Positions 8,178 through 17,144 of a stretch of DNA of 64,000 nt are shown here, one piece after another. Origin of the DNA: Pseudomonadota bacterium (GTDB lineage Bacteria > Pseudomonadota > Gammaproteobacteria > Burkholderiales > Burkholderiaceae_E); contig JAEWGX010000016.1 in NCBI GenBank assembly GCA_023388075.1, positions 44,608-108,607 on the forward strand. Direction: 5' to 3'. The translations under genes were made by a program, and so were the position numbers. A model generated the notes under the pieces. That model worked only from the letters and a program-made list of their open reading frames with translations, did no database searches and was not told the DNA's origin. Positions within the stretch are counted from its first letter, which is position 1; every line of letters begins with the position of its first letter.

Positions 8178-9170
8178 CTAGCGCCCGATCTGGCTGCCGT
8201 CGATACCGCCTTCCGAGACGACGCGGCTCCATTCCTTGCTGTAGAGGTCGACCTCGGCGGTGAACTCGCCCAGGCCCTTCACCGCCGGATCCATGCCGAA
8301 CTTGCGCATGCGCTCCCGGTACGACGGCTCCTCGGAAACCGCGAGAACGGCCTGGTAGATGCGCTCGGCCACGGCGGCCGGCGTGCCGCCCGGCGCGAAC
8401 AGCCCCAGCCAGGGAATCGGAATCGTGGGAAGCTGCACCCCGCTTTCGCCGACCGTCGGAACGTCGGGAAGCTCTTCCAGGCGGCGATCGCTCACGACGG
8501 CAAGCGCCCGCAACTTGCCATCGGCAAGGAGATTGCGAACACTGGCCGGGGCGGTCACCATCACATCGATGCGTCCGGCCGTGAGATCGATCAGCCCCGG
8601 TCCGGTGCCCTGGTACGGAATGGCAGTCGACTTGATCCCCGCGCTCATCCGGAGCGTCTCCCAGATCAGGTGCATCTCGTTGCCGATGCCCGGGGCGCCG
8701 TAGTTGAGGTCCATGCCGGACCCCTTGGCGCGGGCGACCAGCGCCGCGAGGTCCTTGTCCGGGCCATCGCCCGGTCCGAGCACCAGGACCGGGGTGGACA
8801 CGACGCGCGCGATCGGCAGCAGCTCCGTTCGCGCATCGTAGGGCGGGGCCGGCTTGAACAGCGGAGCGATCGTCACCGGGGTCTGGGCCGTCAGGAGCAG
8901 CACATGCCCATCGGCCGGCGCCTTGGCTACGCGCTGCGTGCCGATCGTGCCGCCGGCGCCCCCACGGTTCTCCACGACCACCGGCTGACCCAGCCGGGCC
9001 GTCAGTCGCTCCGAGAGCATCCGGCCCACCAGGTCGACCGGCCCCCCCGTCGGATACGGAATCACCAGCGCGACCGGTCGGTTGGGAAATTCCTGTGCCT
9101 GCGCCCCCGCCGACAACGCCGACCCCAACAGCAGAAGCGCTGCTCCCCACACCCGCCAAACTGAATGCAT
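8178..9170 (-). CDS. Tripartite tricarboxylate-type (Bug/TctC) periplasmic solute-binding protein
   Basis: 330 aa. Residues 1-25 are a signal peptide ending in SAGAQAQ. The mature protein opens with FPNRPVALVIPYPTGGPVDLVGR and VVVENRGGAGGTIGTQRVA, the hallmark of the Bug family, which binds carboxylates and similar small acids. Families like this are hugely expanded in Burkholderiales, often as orphans. No TctA/TctB membrane genes lie nearby, so the partner and ligand are unknown. The gene is inserted between lysC and tRNA-Ser and is convergent with the cyclase gene. Confidence 0.93.
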   Translation of the reverse strand: MHSVWRVWGAALLLLGSALSAGAQAQEFPNRPVALVIPYPTGGPVDLVGRMLSERLTARLGQPVVVENRGGAGGTIGTQRVAKAPADGHVLLLTAQTPVTIAPLFKPAPPYDARTELLPIARVVSTPVLVLGPGDGPDKDLAALVARAKGSGMDLNYGAPGIGNEMHLIWETLRMSAGIKSTAIPYQGTGPGLIDLTAGRIDVMVTAPASVRNLLADGKLRALAVVSDRRLEELPDVPTVGESGVQLPTIPIPWLGLFAPGGTPAAVAERIYQAVLAVSEEPSYRERMRKFGMDPAVKGLGEFTAEVDLYSKEWSRVVSEGGIDGSQIGR

Positions 9171-9326
9171 GTCGTCTCCCTTGAAGGACGGACCGTCCCT
9201 TGTTCCTTGTTCTGTGCGCCCGGGATACTAGCCCGGAAACCGCGAGACGCCGAATCGGAGCGGCGCTCGAGTACGCCGGGACGACGACCGGCGTCGAGGC
9301 GTGCTGGGGCAGCATCCAGGGGATCT

Positions 9327-9417
9327 TGGCGGAGACGGTGGGATTCGAACCCACGATGCGCTTTTGGCACATACTCCCTTAGCAGGGGAGCACCTTCGGC
9401 CTCTCGGTCACGTCTCC
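9327..9417 (-). tRNA. tRNA-Ser(GCT)
   Basis: Read on the minus strand it starts GGAGACG at 9417 and closes with CGTCTCC, discriminator G and an encoded CCA at 9327-9329. The anticodon arm is CTCCC-CTGCTAA-GGGAG, giving anticodon GCT. There is a long class II variable arm, and a GGTTCGAATCC T-arm. The length of 91 nt including CCA fits tRNA-Ser. A tRNA-Ser downstream of lysC is typical of betaproteobacteria. Confidence 0.97.
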
Positions 9418-9495
9418 GGTTCTGGATCAGGGGCTGGGCGTTGCTCCAAGTGGTTTCGTCGCAGCGCGCGCCCGGCCGAAAGCCGGTAGGCGGCG

Positions 9496-9501
9496 ATTGT
9501 A
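9496..9501 (-). promoter_or_regulatory. Possible -10 box for tRNA-Ser
   Basis: On the minus strand this reads TACAAT, 78 bp before the tRNA 5' end, in a GC-rich stretch. No convincing -35 element is seen. Confidence 0.25.
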
Positions 9502-9556
9502 CCTTCCTTTGAGTCGGCCTCCGACCGCAGCCAGGGCCCGGCGCCGAGGCGCGGCC

Positions 9557-9787
9557 TCAGAAGTAGTGACGCTGCGTGCCTGGGGGTCGTCCGGGGGCGA
9601 GATCGCTCCATTCATGCATCTTCTGGAGGTGGCGACGCAGCGCGCCCGAGCAACGGCCGAGATCGAGCAGCGTTTCCGTAAGGCCCTGGAGGTGCGCCAG
9701 GTGGGGCTCGTCGTCCAAGTGCCGGAGGGCGTCGCGTTGAAGTGACTCGGCCCGGCTCAGCAGGTCCTCGATATCGTACTTGTGCAT
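9557..9787 (-). CDS. Small hypothetical protein
   Basis: 76 aa from the ATG at 9787, chosen because GGAAG sits 5 nt upstream. The product starts MHKYDIEDLLSRAESLQRD, is rich in charged and leucine residues, and looks like two or three amphipathic helices. I recognise no domain. Upstream in-frame codons exist but have no ribosome-binding site. It stands alone between tRNA-Ser and the divergent cytochrome b561 gene. Confidence 0.45.
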   Translation of the reverse strand: MHKYDIEDLLSRAESLQRDALRHLDDEPHLAHLQGLTETLLDLGRCSGALRRHLQKMHEWSDLAPGRPPGTQRHYF

Positions 9788-10129
9788 GTCTTCCAAATTC
9801 CAACGCGTACCAGCGTTCGGCTGGCGGAAGCCTATCCCCATCCGCAGTCGCAGATGGTTCCCTCGCGTCACCCGATGTTCGTAGTTGTTAACTGAAGCGA
9901 AGGTGATGGATGAGGAAGCGGTCTGAATCGCGGCATATGCGCTCGGCGGCTCTGTCGAGCGTCCCGCCTGACGCGGTAGGCCCCGGTGCGGGGGCTCTGG
10001 CGCCAATGGGCGACGGTGTCGGACCACGCTTGTGCTTGGCGATGCAATGGCGTATCAATGACGCTCGTCGGCATGGGGCCCGGATGGCATTCCAGCCGCG
10101 GCAGGCAGTGCGCAACACAGGAGCCGAAG
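9788..10129. other. Intergenic region, 342 bp, no recognisable gene
   Basis: This separates the divergent small hypothetical gene and the cytochrome b561 gene and must hold both promoters. It contains the locally AT-rich stretch GTAGTTGTTAACTGAAGC near 9881-9898. Several overlapping ORFs exist but none has a start signal or family resemblance. AGGAG at 10118-10122 is the ribosome-binding site of the cytochrome gene. Confidence 0.5.
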
Positions 10130-10702
10130 ATGCCCCGGACTTCGAACCCGGCGCCGGTGGAGGTCTACAGCCGCACGGCGCGCATGCTTCATTGGATCAC
10201 CGTGGCTCTCGTGGTGATTCAGGTGCCGATCGGCCTGCTGATGGTCTATCGTGGCAACTCTCTGAACCTCTGGGACAACCTGACCAACGCGCTCTACAGC
10301 AGTCACAAGCTGCTCGGCATCGTCATCCTGCTGGTCGTCCTCTCGCGGCTGGCATATCGCCTGACACGCGGCGCACCCGCGCCGGAGCCGACCATCGAGG
10401 CGTGGCACCGGGTGGCGAGCGCGCTCAACCACTGGGGCCTGTACCTCTTGCTGCTGGCGGTGCCGATCGCGGGCTATGTCGGCATCTCCCTGTTCCCGGC
10501 GCTGGATGTGTTCGGGGTGCCGCTGCCGGGCGTCGCGGCCCCGGACAAGGAAGCGGCGCAGACGGCCTTCGCGGTGCACGGGGTGCTGGTGCTGCTGCTG
10601 GTACTGCTGATTGCGATGCACGTCGGCGCGGCCCTCTACCACTACCTGATCCGCAAGGACGACGTGCTTGGGCGGATGATCCCGCGCCTGCTGCGGCGCT
10701 GA
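10130..10702 (+). CDS. Cytochrome b561 family membrane protein
   Basis: 190 aa from the ATG at 10130, preceded by AGGAG at a good distance. Four hydrophobic helices are visible (around RMLHWITVALVVIQVPIGLLM, SHKLLGIVILLVVLSRLAYR, WGLYLLLLAVPIAGYVGISL and FAVHGVLVLLLVLLIAMHVG). Conserved histidines that would hold two b hemes occur in LHW, SSHK, AVHG and MHVG. The family passes electrons in the inner membrane, for example from quinol to small oxidants or superoxide. The longer in-frame ORF from 9986 is unlikely because it lacks a signal for initiation. Confidence 0.9.
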   Translation: MPRTSNPAPVEVYSRTARMLHWITVALVVIQVPIGLLMVYRGNSLNLWDNLTNALYSSHKLLGIVILLVVLSRLAYRLTRGAPAPEPTIEAWHRVASALNHWGLYLLLLAVPIAGYVGISLFPALDVFGVPLPGVAAPDKEAAQTAFAVHGVLVLLLVLLIAMHVGAALYHYLIRKDDVLGRMIPRLLRR

Positions 10703-10731
10703 GGCGTCTCGGCCTCGGACCACGCCCGCCC

Positions 10732-13377
10732 ATGGCCAGCACCGAGGCCCCTTCCGAGGTTGGCCACGCTTCCCGGGGTGCCCCCGATCATGCCGACCGT
10801 GACCGCATCGAACGCGCGCTGATCTCCGCCCGCCGGGAAGCCTGCGGGCTGCCTACGGCCGGGGCCGGCGAAGGCGGCGGCACGGTCGGCCTCGCGCTAT
10901 CGGGCGGTGGCATCCGCAGCGCCACCTTCAGCCTCGGGGTGCTGCAGGCATTGGCCGCGGCCGGCATCCTTCGCCGCTTCGACTACATCTCCACGGTTTC
11001 GGGTGGCGGCTATACCGGCGGTTTTCTCGGAGCCTTGCTGCGCGCCCCGGCACGAGCCGCCCGCGCCTCGAGCGCCGATGCGGTACGTCGCGGCTACGCC
11101 CTCGCCGAATCGGTCCTGGCGGGCGACGCGGGCAAGCCGGAGTTCGAGATCGACGACGACGTGGTTCCGGGCCGCCGGACGATCTTCCATCCGATCCGCT
11201 GGCTCAGGGAAGCAGGCCGCTACCTCGCACCCACCCGCAGCAATGACTGGCTGTATGCGATCGGCTACTACCTGCGCAGCCTCGCGGCGGTCCACTATGT
11301 CGCCGCGGTCGCGCTGGTCGTGCTGTTCTGCGTGTGGATCGCATTCCTTCGCGTGATCGCTCCGCATGAGCTCGGGAACCGCAGCCCCATGTGGGCTGCC
11401 GTCGCGGTGACCGCCTTCGCCACCGCCGCGGTCGCGCTCGCCTACTGGCCGACCACCTGGAAGCGGCATGGTCGCGACGCGAGATTCCAGTCGTGGGTGG
11501 GCAACGGACAGTTGGTGTTCTTCGCTGCAGCGGGTCTGGGCGGGGCGGCCCTCATGCCGGAACGGCCGATCGAGGTGGACGGCTCGAGCCTGCGGCTTCT
11601 GCTGCTCGTCCTGGGGGTGCTCTGCGCCGTCGCCTTCGTGATCCTCGTGCTGGCGAGGTGGCATGCGCCGCAGGTGGAGAGGACCCGCCGCCGGCTCACG
11701 CGCTGGCTGACCACCTGCCTCTTCTGGACGCTGGTCCTGGCCCTCTTTGCCGGGGTCGACACGCTTGCCCGCACGGTCTACCGGGACGAGGGCGGTTTCG
11801 CGCAGGAGCTCTACTCGTCGGCGCTTGCGTTGCTGCTCCTCGCCGGCGGCGCGCTGCGCGCGGTGCAGCCGGACCAGGGCAAGGGGATAGCGCTTGCCTT
11901 CGTCCGCTACGCTTCGACGATCGCCTTGCTGCTTGCCCTGGGCATCTGCATCGGCCTGGCGACCGCGTACGGCATGGTTGTCTATGCAGCCCATGACCCG
12001 AAGAGCTGGTCCGGGCTGCCGGCACCGCTCGGCGTGCCGCTGGCCGCCTGGTTGCTCACTGGCTTCGCGCTGGTCGCGATCGTGGGGCTCTTCCTCACGC
12101 CGGCCTTCCTGAATCTCTCGACCTTCCACAATCTGTATGCGGCCCGGGTGACCCGCGCGTTCCTTGGTGCGGCCAACTTCGCGAGGCTCGGCGACCAGGA
12201 AGCGGGCATGCTGCGCCGTGCCGCCTGGGTCCAGCAGACGCATCCGGACGATCTCTGGACTCTGGAGGAGTACTACGGGCTGGATCCGGGCAACGGCGGC
12301 GTGCGGGACGCGGCGTCGGCCTGCTATCCGATCCATCTCGTCAACATGACGCTCAACGAGCAACGCGGCGGCACCTCCGACATCACGCAGCGCGACCGCA
12401 AGGGCGTCTGCGTCACCCTCGGCCCCGCCGGCATGGCGGTGGAGCGGCAGTTCCACGCCTGGAGTCGCGCGGCTGCGGACCCGGTTGCGCGGGGGCAGGG
12501 CGAGCGGGCGTCCCGTCGCGAAGGCGCGAGCCTGGTCGAGGCGGTCCGGGACCTCAAGCTCGGCAACTGGCTGGCCATATCGGGCGCTGCTTTCTCCTCG
12601 GGCGTGGGCGCCCAGACTCGCCTGGGACTGGCGATGATCGCGACCCTGTTCAACGTGAGGATGGGCTACTGGTGGGAGCCGCCCGTCGTGCTGCGGGAGC
12701 AGGTGGCGCCATCCCTCCTGGAGCGGCTGAAGCGAAACTCCACCTTCGCCTGTCTCTTCGCCGAGCTCACCGGCGGGTTCTGGGGGCGATGGAGCGACCG
12801 CTGGTACCTCTCCGACGGAGCGCATTTCGAGAACACCGGGCTCTACGCGCTCATCGAGCGACGGGTCGGCTTCATCGTCGCCTGCGACAACGGCGCCGAT
12901 CCCCGCTTCGAGTTCCGCGACTGGGGCAATCTGGTCCGCAAGGCCCGGATCGACCTGGGCGCGAGCATCACGGTCCTGGAGGCAGCCGAGCTGGATCGTC
13001 ATCTGCCGGCATCGTTGCGCCCGCATTTCGGTGGCCTGGCCGACTTCGCGGCACCGGCGAATCGCCGGGCGCCGGAGCAGCGCTGCGCGATGCTCGCACG
13101 GGTGACCTTCGACAATGCGCCCGATGCGGCGCCGCTCACGTTGCTGCTGCTCAAACCGGCGCTGGTCGCCAATCTGCCGGGGGACCTGGTCGACTACGCG
13201 GTGCGCCGCGATCGCTTTCCGCACGAGTCCACGCGGGACCAGTTCTTCGATGAAGAGCAATGGGAAAGCTATCGCGCCCTGGGCCGCACGATCGGGGGCC
13301 TGGTCTTCGCGCCGCCGGAAGGAAGCGACGCGTGGGCGCCGCGCGGGCTGATGCCGCTGCCCCCCGCAGCAGAGTAG
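10732..13377 (+). CDS. Patatin-like phospholipase with an internal multi-spanning membrane block
   Basis: 881 aa from the ATG at 10732. The patatin oxyanion loop GLALSGGGIRSATFSLG is at residues about 53-69 and the nucleophile segment STVSGGGY has Ser at 90. The catalytic Asp motif appears only at residue 695 (LSDGAHFENTGLYALIERR). Between them lie about eight hydrophobic segments (residues about 185-460), for example AVALVVLFCVWIAFL and TIALLLALGICIGLATAY. The lipase fold is therefore interrupted by an inner-membrane domain. The motif is VSGGG instead of the usual GTSGG/GxSxG form. The expected activity is lipid acyl hydrolysis. A TM-inserted patatin family exists, but its role is poorly known. 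Confidence 0.85.
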   Translation: MASTEAPSEVGHASRGAPDHADRDRIERALISARREACGLPTAGAGEGGGTVGLALSGGGIRSATFSLGVLQALAAAGILRRFDYISTVSGGGYTGGFLGALLRAPARAARASSADAVRRGYALAESVLAGDAGKPEFEIDDDVVPGRRTIFHPIRWLREAGRYLAPTRSNDWLYAIGYYLRSLAAVHYVAAVALVVLFCVWIAFLRVIAPHELGNRSPMWAAVAVTAFATAAVALAYWPTTWKRHGRDARFQSWVGNGQLVFFAAAGLGGAALMPERPIEVDGSSLRLLLLVLGVLCAVAFVILVLARWHAPQVERTRRRLTRWLTTCLFWTLVLALFAGVDTLARTVYRDEGGFAQELYSSALALLLLAGGALRAVQPDQGKGIALAFVRYASTIALLLALGICIGLATAYGMVVYAAHDPKSWSGLPAPLGVPLAAWLLTGFALVAIVGLFLTPAFLNLSTFHNLYAARVTRAFLGAANFARLGDQEAGMLRRAAWVQQTHPDDLWTLEEYYGLDPGNGGVRDAASACYPIHLVNMTLNEQRGGTSDITQRDRKGVCVTLGPAGMAVERQFHAWSRAAADPVARGQGERASRREGASLVEAVRDLKLGNWLAISGAAFSSGVGAQTRLGLAMIATLFNVRMGYWWEPPVVLREQVAPSLLERLKRNSTFACLFAELTGGFWGRWSDRWYLSDGAHFENTGLYALIERRVGFIVACDNGADPRFEFRDWGNLVRKARIDLGASITVLEAAELDRHLPASLRPHFGGLADFAAPANRRAPEQRCAMLARVTFDNAPDAAPLTLLLLKPALVANLPGDLVDYAVRRDRFPHESTRDQFFDEEQWESYRALGRTIGGLVFAPPEGSDAWAPRGLMPLPPAAE

Positions 13378-13437
13378 GTGCCGAGGTCGGGTCCGCCGGT
13401 TGCTTGGGACGGCGTGGATCGTTACTCGGAGGCATCC

Positions 13438-13617
13438 ATGAAGTCCTACGCCATCCTGCTGCTGATAGCGGGCACCTTCTCTCTCGGCGCGTGTTCTTCC
13501 ACCGGGGTCGGCGCTGCCTTGGGCGGCGCGGCCGGCGCGGCGACGGTCGGTGGCTGGGAAGGAACGCTGGGCGGCGCCGCCGTCGGGGGCATCATCGGCA
13601 ACCAGGTGGGGGAATAG
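13438..13617 (+). CDS. Small glycine-zipper lipoprotein
   Basis: 59 aa from the ATG at 13438, preceded by GGAGG. The signal peptide MKSYAILLLIAGTFSLGAC ends in a lipobox-like LGAC, so lipid attachment at Cys19 is likely. The mature part is almost only Gly/Ala with spaced glycines (GAALGGAAGAA, LGGAAVGGIIGNQVG), a glycine-zipper pattern seen in outer-membrane-associated lipoproteins of the OmpA/SlyB kind. The function is unknown. It is convergent with the next gene, with 8 bp between the stops. Confidence 0.7.
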   Translation: MKSYAILLLIAGTFSLGACSSTGVGAALGGAAGAATVGGWEGTLGGAAVGGIIGNQVGE

Positions 13618-13625
13618 CGGCCGCG

Positions 13626-13910
13626 CTAGCCCAACTGGATCTCGGCGCTCGGATCCGACGAGGCGGCGACCGCGCCGGCCGTGCCGGCGAACGAGAGCAC
13701 GCCGAGGTAGTAGCCGACGGAGTAAGCCCAGGGGCCGAAGTGCTCGGAGACGATGGTCACGTCGATCACGGGACTCAGCACCAGCTTCAGCAGGCTGAGG
13801 AAGCCATCCAGGTAGCCCGACCAGAAGCCGGGAGGGGCGTCGGCCGCGAACGCCGGAGCGGCGAAAAGGGCGAGTGCAAGGAATACGAGGGCTCTCGGAA
13901 GAACTTTCAT
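13626..13910 (-). CDS. Small exported hypothetical protein
   Basis: 94 aa from the ATG at 13910, with GGAGAAG just upstream. The first 23 residues are a clear signal peptide (MKVLPRALVFLALALFAAPAFA). The mature part has a hydrophobic stretch (GYLDGFLSLLKLVLSPVIDV) and a second one (AYSVGYYLGVLSFAGTAGAV), so it may be membrane-associated. I do not recognise a family. The longer ORF that continues upstream overlaps the M81 peptidase gene and is not supported. Confidence 0.6.
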   Translation of the reverse strand: MKVLPRALVFLALALFAAPAFAADAPPGFWSGYLDGFLSLLKLVLSPVIDVTIVSEHFGPWAYSVGYYLGVLSFAGTAGAVAASSDPSAEIQLG

Positions 13911-14037
13911 GGGCTTCTCCGCGGATGTGCAAATTGCACATTTGATGCAGAGAAGGAGCAAAGCGGGTGCCCGAGGTTCTCGCGGAGGACGTACCTCGCC
14001 AGCCTGAGAGCCAGCCCGCCGGACCGGCAACGGTGCC

Positions 14038-15561
14038 TCACGGCTCCGGCGGAAGCGGCGCCCGATGGCGATAGGGCAGGCTGGCGAAATCGAGGCAGGC
14101 CGGGCCTGGCGCGTCGACGTCGATGATCTCGACGCAGGCGGCACCGGCCGCCGCGCGAAAGTGGTTCTTGCCCTTGACGAGCAGAAGCCGCTCGCGGGCA
14201 AGGTCGATGCCGTGCAGCGCAAAGAATGCCGGATCGATGCCCGGATCCACCCGGCTGGTGACGAGAATCCGGATGTTCGGCCGGCCCGCCACCGCCAGCA
14301 CCACGGTCGGTCCGAGATGGAGGTCGGCGCCGTCCAGCAGCGTCGCGGTTCCGCGATACCGTCCCTCGGTAAACCGCAGCGGCTCCACCCGGGCCACGAC
14401 CGCTTCGCCGAACTGGACGCCGTGCCGCGCCCCGAGCCGGGCGTCGAACGGGTGGCCGATCCCGGCCTGGCTTGCCTGCTCGACCAGGTCGGCGTCTGCG
14501 AAGCTCGCGAAGACGCAAGGGACCGCGGGTGACGCCTCCAGCAGCGCGGCGAGCAGGCCCGGCGTGTCCGCCGCGCCGCCGGAATACGGGTTGTCGGCGG
14601 CATCGGTGATGCCGATCAACCCGGCCGTGGTACTGGCGAGCGCGCGGGCGATGCCTTCGCGCGGGGATGGCAGCCGGATGTGAAAGTCGTCTCGCGAGGC
14701 GCGGATCGCATCGGCCAGCCGCCGGGCGGCGTTCCGGGCGAGCGCTCCGTCGGCATCCCGGTCCGCGTCGCTGAAGACCATCGCGCTTGCGCCGGCATGC
14801 GCCGCATCCGCATAGGGAAAGCCACCGAACACGGAAGCCGCCACGATGCCGTCCTCGTCTTCGGCCCGGGCGGCGAGCGCCTGCAGTCGCCGCATCGGTC
14901 CGTCCGCCGTCCGCATGTTGATGCTGGGCAGCAGCACGCCGGTGTTCTCGATCCGGCCGACGGTCCGCATGCCGCGCTCGACGAGCCGGGCCAGCCGTTC
15001 CAGCGTACGGGCGGCGACGTCGCGCATGTCCAGGTGGGGATGAGTGCGGTAGCCGCCTGCGACGGTCAGCAGCTCGCCAAGGCGCGGATGCATGTTCGCA
15101 TGCATGTCGAAGGTCGCGGCAAGCGGGACCCGCGGCAGGCGGGCGCGGATCGCCGCCACCAGGTCCAGTTCGGGCCTGGGGCGGCTCACGGTCATCGCGG
15201 CGCCGTGGAGGCTGAGATAGACGGCGTCCACGCCGCCGGCGGCGAGGGCGCTATCCAGGTCGGCCAGGACCTCGGCAAGGAACGCTTCGAACACGGCGTC
15301 GTCGATCGGACCGGACGGAATGGCCGCGGCGCACCGGGAGACCGCGAGGCGCCACTCGGGGTGGTGCCGCGCGAAGGGCGGCAGCGCGGCAAGCTCGTGG
15401 TTGCTTCCCGCCGCCCGCTCGATCGCCTCGCTGGCCCTGAACCACTCGTGCCGCTCGAACGCAGCGCGATCCGCGATCAGCGGGCCGAACGAGTTGCCCT
15501 CGTGGAAGAAGCGGGCAACGAAGAGGCGTCGCCCGGTGTGGTCGCCCCGGATTGCATTCAT
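14038..15561 (-). CDS. M81 family metallopeptidase (MlrC/microcystinase C-like)
   Basis: 507 aa, the normal family length. The N-terminal part starts with RRLFVARFFHEGNSFGP and carries candidate metal-binding segments in SLHGAAM, FDMHANMH and YRTHPHLDM. The C-terminal MlrC domain includes the DAADNPYSGGAADTPG loop. MlrC completes degradation of linearised microcystin. Most homologues in soil betaproteobacteria have unknown peptide or amide substrates and often sit near transporters. It is the last gene of a minus-strand run and lies 41 bp after the SRAP gene. Confidence 0.9.
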   Translation of the reverse strand: MNAIRGDHTGRRLFVARFFHEGNSFGPLIADRAAFERHEWFRASEAIERAAGSNHELAALPPFARHHPEWRLAVSRCAAAIPSGPIDDAVFEAFLAEVLADLDSALAAGGVDAVYLSLHGAAMTVSRPRPELDLVAAIRARLPRVPLAATFDMHANMHPRLGELLTVAGGYRTHPHLDMRDVAARTLERLARLVERGMRTVGRIENTGVLLPSINMRTADGPMRRLQALAARAEDEDGIVAASVFGGFPYADAAHAGASAMVFSDADRDADGALARNAARRLADAIRASRDDFHIRLPSPREGIARALASTTAGLIGITDAADNPYSGGAADTPGLLAALLEASPAVPCVFASFADADLVEQASQAGIGHPFDARLGARHGVQFGEAVVARVEPLRFTEGRYRGTATLLDGADLHLGPTVVLAVAGRPNIRILVTSRVDPGIDPAFFALHGIDLARERLLLVKGKNHFRAAAGAACVEIIDVDAPGPACLDFASLPYRHRAPLPPEP

Positions 15562-15602
15562 GAATCGAGTCTAGCGCGACGGCCTGGTTCCCCGGCAGCC
15601 TC

Positions 15603-16277
15603 TTAGCCGAGGCCGTCGTCTCCCATGTCGAGCCGTGCCTGGGCTGGCGCCGTGGCTCGAGCCTTGGGTGGCAACGGAGCCGCCGCGCTGGTGAACTCGT
15701 CGGGCGGCATCTCCTGGAGGAACGCTTTCGGGTCGTCGGCGTGCAACCATGCCAGCCGCTGGCTCGGCGGCACGACCACGAGGCTGCGCTTCTCGTCGCC
15801 CGGCCGATGGAACCTTCCCATGATCGGGTGTCCGTCCGCGTTGATGGTCAACATGGAGAACGAGTGCAGCGTCTCGCCGCCGGGCGGCCGCCACGTGTCC
15901 CAGAGGGCGGCCACGGTGAAGAGCTCGCCGTCGCGGCGGTCGATCCGCCATCGAATCGGCCTGCCGGTCGCATAGTCCGGCTCGAAGAAGGCGTTCATCG
16001 GCACCAGCGCGAGCTGCCGGCGTCGCCACGCGCCACGGTAGGTGGGTCGCGAGTCGACCGTCTCCGAGCGGGCGTTGTAGGTTCGGCGGAAGTCCTTGCC
16101 GTCCTTGGAGAAGTACGGCACCAGTCCGAACAGGGCGAGCCGCCATTCCATGTCGCCGATCAGGATCGGCCCCTTGTAGCCCGGCCAGAGCTCTGCCTCG
16201 TAATCGAAGGTCGGCGGCTCGAGGTCGAGGCGTTGGCGGATCTCGTCGCGGACCGTGGTGACGTAGTTGGTGCACAT
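15603..16277 (-). CDS. SRAP domain protein (abasic-site protection, YedK/HMCES family)
   Basis: 224 aa. Starts MCTNY: Cys2, exposed after Met removal, forms the covalent thiazolidine link to abasic sites in single-stranded DNA. Other family residues are present: the Asn/Arg pair in YNARSET, the Glu of NAFFEPDY, and the active-site His region in GHPIMGRFH. The protein shields abasic sites during replication. The C-terminal 30 residues are Ala/Pro-rich. It starts 7 bp after the hydrolase stop, so it is co-transcribed. No LexA box was found directly upstream. Confidence 0.93.
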   Translation of the reverse strand: MCTNYVTTVRDEIRQRLDLEPPTFDYEAELWPGYKGPILIGDMEWRLALFGLVPYFSKDGKDFRRTYNARSETVDSRPTYRGAWRRRQLALVPMNAFFEPDYATGRPIRWRIDRRDGELFTVAALWDTWRPPGGETLHSFSMLTINADGHPIMGRFHRPGDEKRSLVVVPPSQRLAWLHADDPKAFLQEMPPDEFTSAAAPLPPKARATAPAQARLDMGDDGLG

Positions 16278-16284
16278 CGCGGCG

Positions 16285-17142
16285 CTATCGTAGCGGCTCG
16301 ATCGCGCGGCGCCACCAGTCCAGGTTCACGCGGCCAGGCCAATCGTTGTGGGCCGCGCCCTCGATCACCAGGAGCGTCTTCGGCTCGGGTAGCGCTTCGT
16401 GCAACGCCATCCCGAAGCGCGCGGGAACGATGCGGTCGTTCGATGCGACCACGACGGTCGTCGGCAGGCCTGCGGCAGCGAGATGGGCGACGCTGTCGTA
16501 GCGGTCCTTCAGGAGCCAGGTCACCGGCAGCCACGGATAGTGGTACGCAGCGACGTTCGCGAGCCGGTCCCACGGCGTAATGAGGAGGACCCCCGAGACG
16601 CGGGTGTCCCCATCCGGAGCGCCGGTCGCGGCAGCCCCCGCGGCCGCGGCGGCTACCCCGGCCCCGAGCGACTCTCCGACCAGCAGGATGGGCTCGCCAA
16701 AGGCCCTTCGGGCCATCCCGATCGTCTCGACGGCGTCCGCAACCAGGCTCGACTCGCCAAGCGCCCCGCCGCGCGGTCCGTAACCCGGGTACTCCGCCAG
16801 CAGCACGCGCCAGCCGAGCGGCGCCAGCACCTCGACATACCAGCGTCGATGGCCGGCGTGACCGGCGTTGCCATGGAAGACGACCGCGGTGCCCCGCGCC
16901 GGTGGCCATGCGTCTGCGGCACCGGCGGGTTCGGCCACGAGCCCGCGAAACTCCGTGGCGGACGGCCAGGCGACGAGCCCGTCGACAGCGACTTCGGCGA
17001 CGGCCGCAGGGGCGGGGTGATAGAGCAGCCGGTGCTGCAGCGACGTGAGGAGCACCGCTATCAGGACGTAGACGAGCCCCAGCAGGGCGGTCGGAACGAT
17101 GAGCCTGCGGGTGATCGCGCGGGACGCATGGGCATGGGCCAC
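16285..17142 (-). CDS. Membrane-anchored alpha/beta hydrolase
   Basis: 285 aa using the GTG at 17142, 2 bp after the DUF2784 stop; no ATG is available upstream of the domain. An N-terminal anchor helix (LIVPTALLGLVYVLIAVLLTSL) is followed by an alpha/beta-hydrolase fold: oxyanion HGNAGHAGHRR, nucleophile elbow VGESLGAG with the catalytic Ser, an acid in SNDRIVP, and a C-terminal His in GAAHNDW. It resembles the YfhR/BEM46 group, whose substrates are unknown. Tight coupling to DUF2784 and SRAP suggests an operon headed by the MerR regulator. Confidence 0.85.
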   Translation of the reverse strand: MAHAHASRAITRRLIVPTALLGLVYVLIAVLLTSLQHRLLYHPAPAAVAEVAVDGLVAWPSATEFRGLVAEPAGAADAWPPARGTAVVFHGNAGHAGHRRWYVEVLAPLGWRVLLAEYPGYGPRGGALGESSLVADAVETIGMARRAFGEPILLVGESLGAGVAAAAAGAAATGAPDGDTRVSGVLLITPWDRLANVAAYHYPWLPVTWLLKDRYDSVAHLAAAGLPTTVVVASNDRIVPARFGMALHEALPEPKTLLVIEGAAHNDWPGRVNLDWWRRAIEPLR

Positions 17143-17144
17143 CG

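Noticed and set aside
9200..9382. Plus-strand ORF over tRNA-Ser
   Set aside because: False translation of the tRNA complement.
10897..13941. 1014-aa minus-strand ORF
   Set aside because: Shadow of the patatin gene; no domain and no start signal.
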